NCBI GenBank assembly: GCA_002339325.1
Contig: DDKK01000042.1
Location: 1 to 22,893 of the forward strand
Reading direction: 5' to 3'
Source of the DNA: Nitrospiraceae bacterium UBA2600
GTDB taxonomy: Bacteria > Nitrospirota > Thermodesulfovibrionia > Thermodesulfovibrionales > Thermodesulfovibrionaceae
Length of the DNA stretch: 22,893 nt
Shown: positions 22,731 to 22,893 of the stretch, one piece after another
Numbering within the stretch: the first letter of the stretch is position 1
Layout of the letters: every line of letters begins with the position of its first letter
Notes under the pieces: model-generated
What the model was told of the DNA's origin: nothing
Databases searched by the model: none
Seen by the model: only the letters and a program-made list of their open reading frames with translations
Made by a program: the position numbers and the translations under genes

Positions 22731-22893
<163 letters not shown>

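Overview
The window reads as chromosomal DNA from an AT-rich, diderm (Gram-negative type) bacterium. A Tol envelope system, many signal peptides, thermophile-like protein composition and the gene content fit a Thermodesulfovibrio-like member of the Nitrospirota. That assignment is an impression from protein style and base composition; no search was run.

Region 1 (1-8840) is accessory. It opens with the 3' end of a tRNA-like gene (tmRNA or tRNA-Ala). Then come a minus-strand three-gene operon (252-1900), a gene-poor AT-rich gap with a candidate small RNA (1992-2162), a histone-deacetylase-fold enzyme (2362-3474) and three secreted proteins: a beta/gamma-crystallin, a Cys-rich protein and a coiled-coil protein with a Cys-rich hydrophobic tail. 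From a strong divergent promoter near 5550 the plus strand carries two tandem paralogous secreted proteins, a membrane protein and a Cys-rich secreted protein. Nearly all products are exported or membrane-bound and most are of unknown function.

Region 2 (8934-18020) is housekeeping and envelope. A fused uroporphyrinogen-III methyltransferase/synthase overlaps a HemY-type protoporphyrinogen oxidase, giving siroheme and heme synthesis. A tightly packed tolQ-tolR-tolA-tolB cluster follows. It is continued, without pal, by two cell-wall recycling genes: an exo-N-acetylmuramidase (NamZ/DUF1343) and a fused MurU-AmgK-type protein. Together these could release MurNAc from peptidoglycan fragments and convert it to UDP-MurNAc, next to the machine that constricts the envelope. 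A 119-bp palindromic repeat sits at the start of the MurU-AmgK gene and supplies its present start codon.

Region 3 (18060-22893) holds an unknown membrane protein with a duplicated architecture. Convergent to it, on the minus strand, run the 3' end of 23S rRNA, a terminator hairpin, rpoD (primary sigma factor) and tkt (transketolase), the last overlapping rpoD by 4 nt. No 5S rRNA is seen in the short space after the 23S gene.

The most notable items are the repeat that has taken over the 5' end of the recycling gene, the Tol/NamZ/MurU-AmgK arrangement, the candidate sRNA, and the Cys-rich secreted precursor at 4633-5406.
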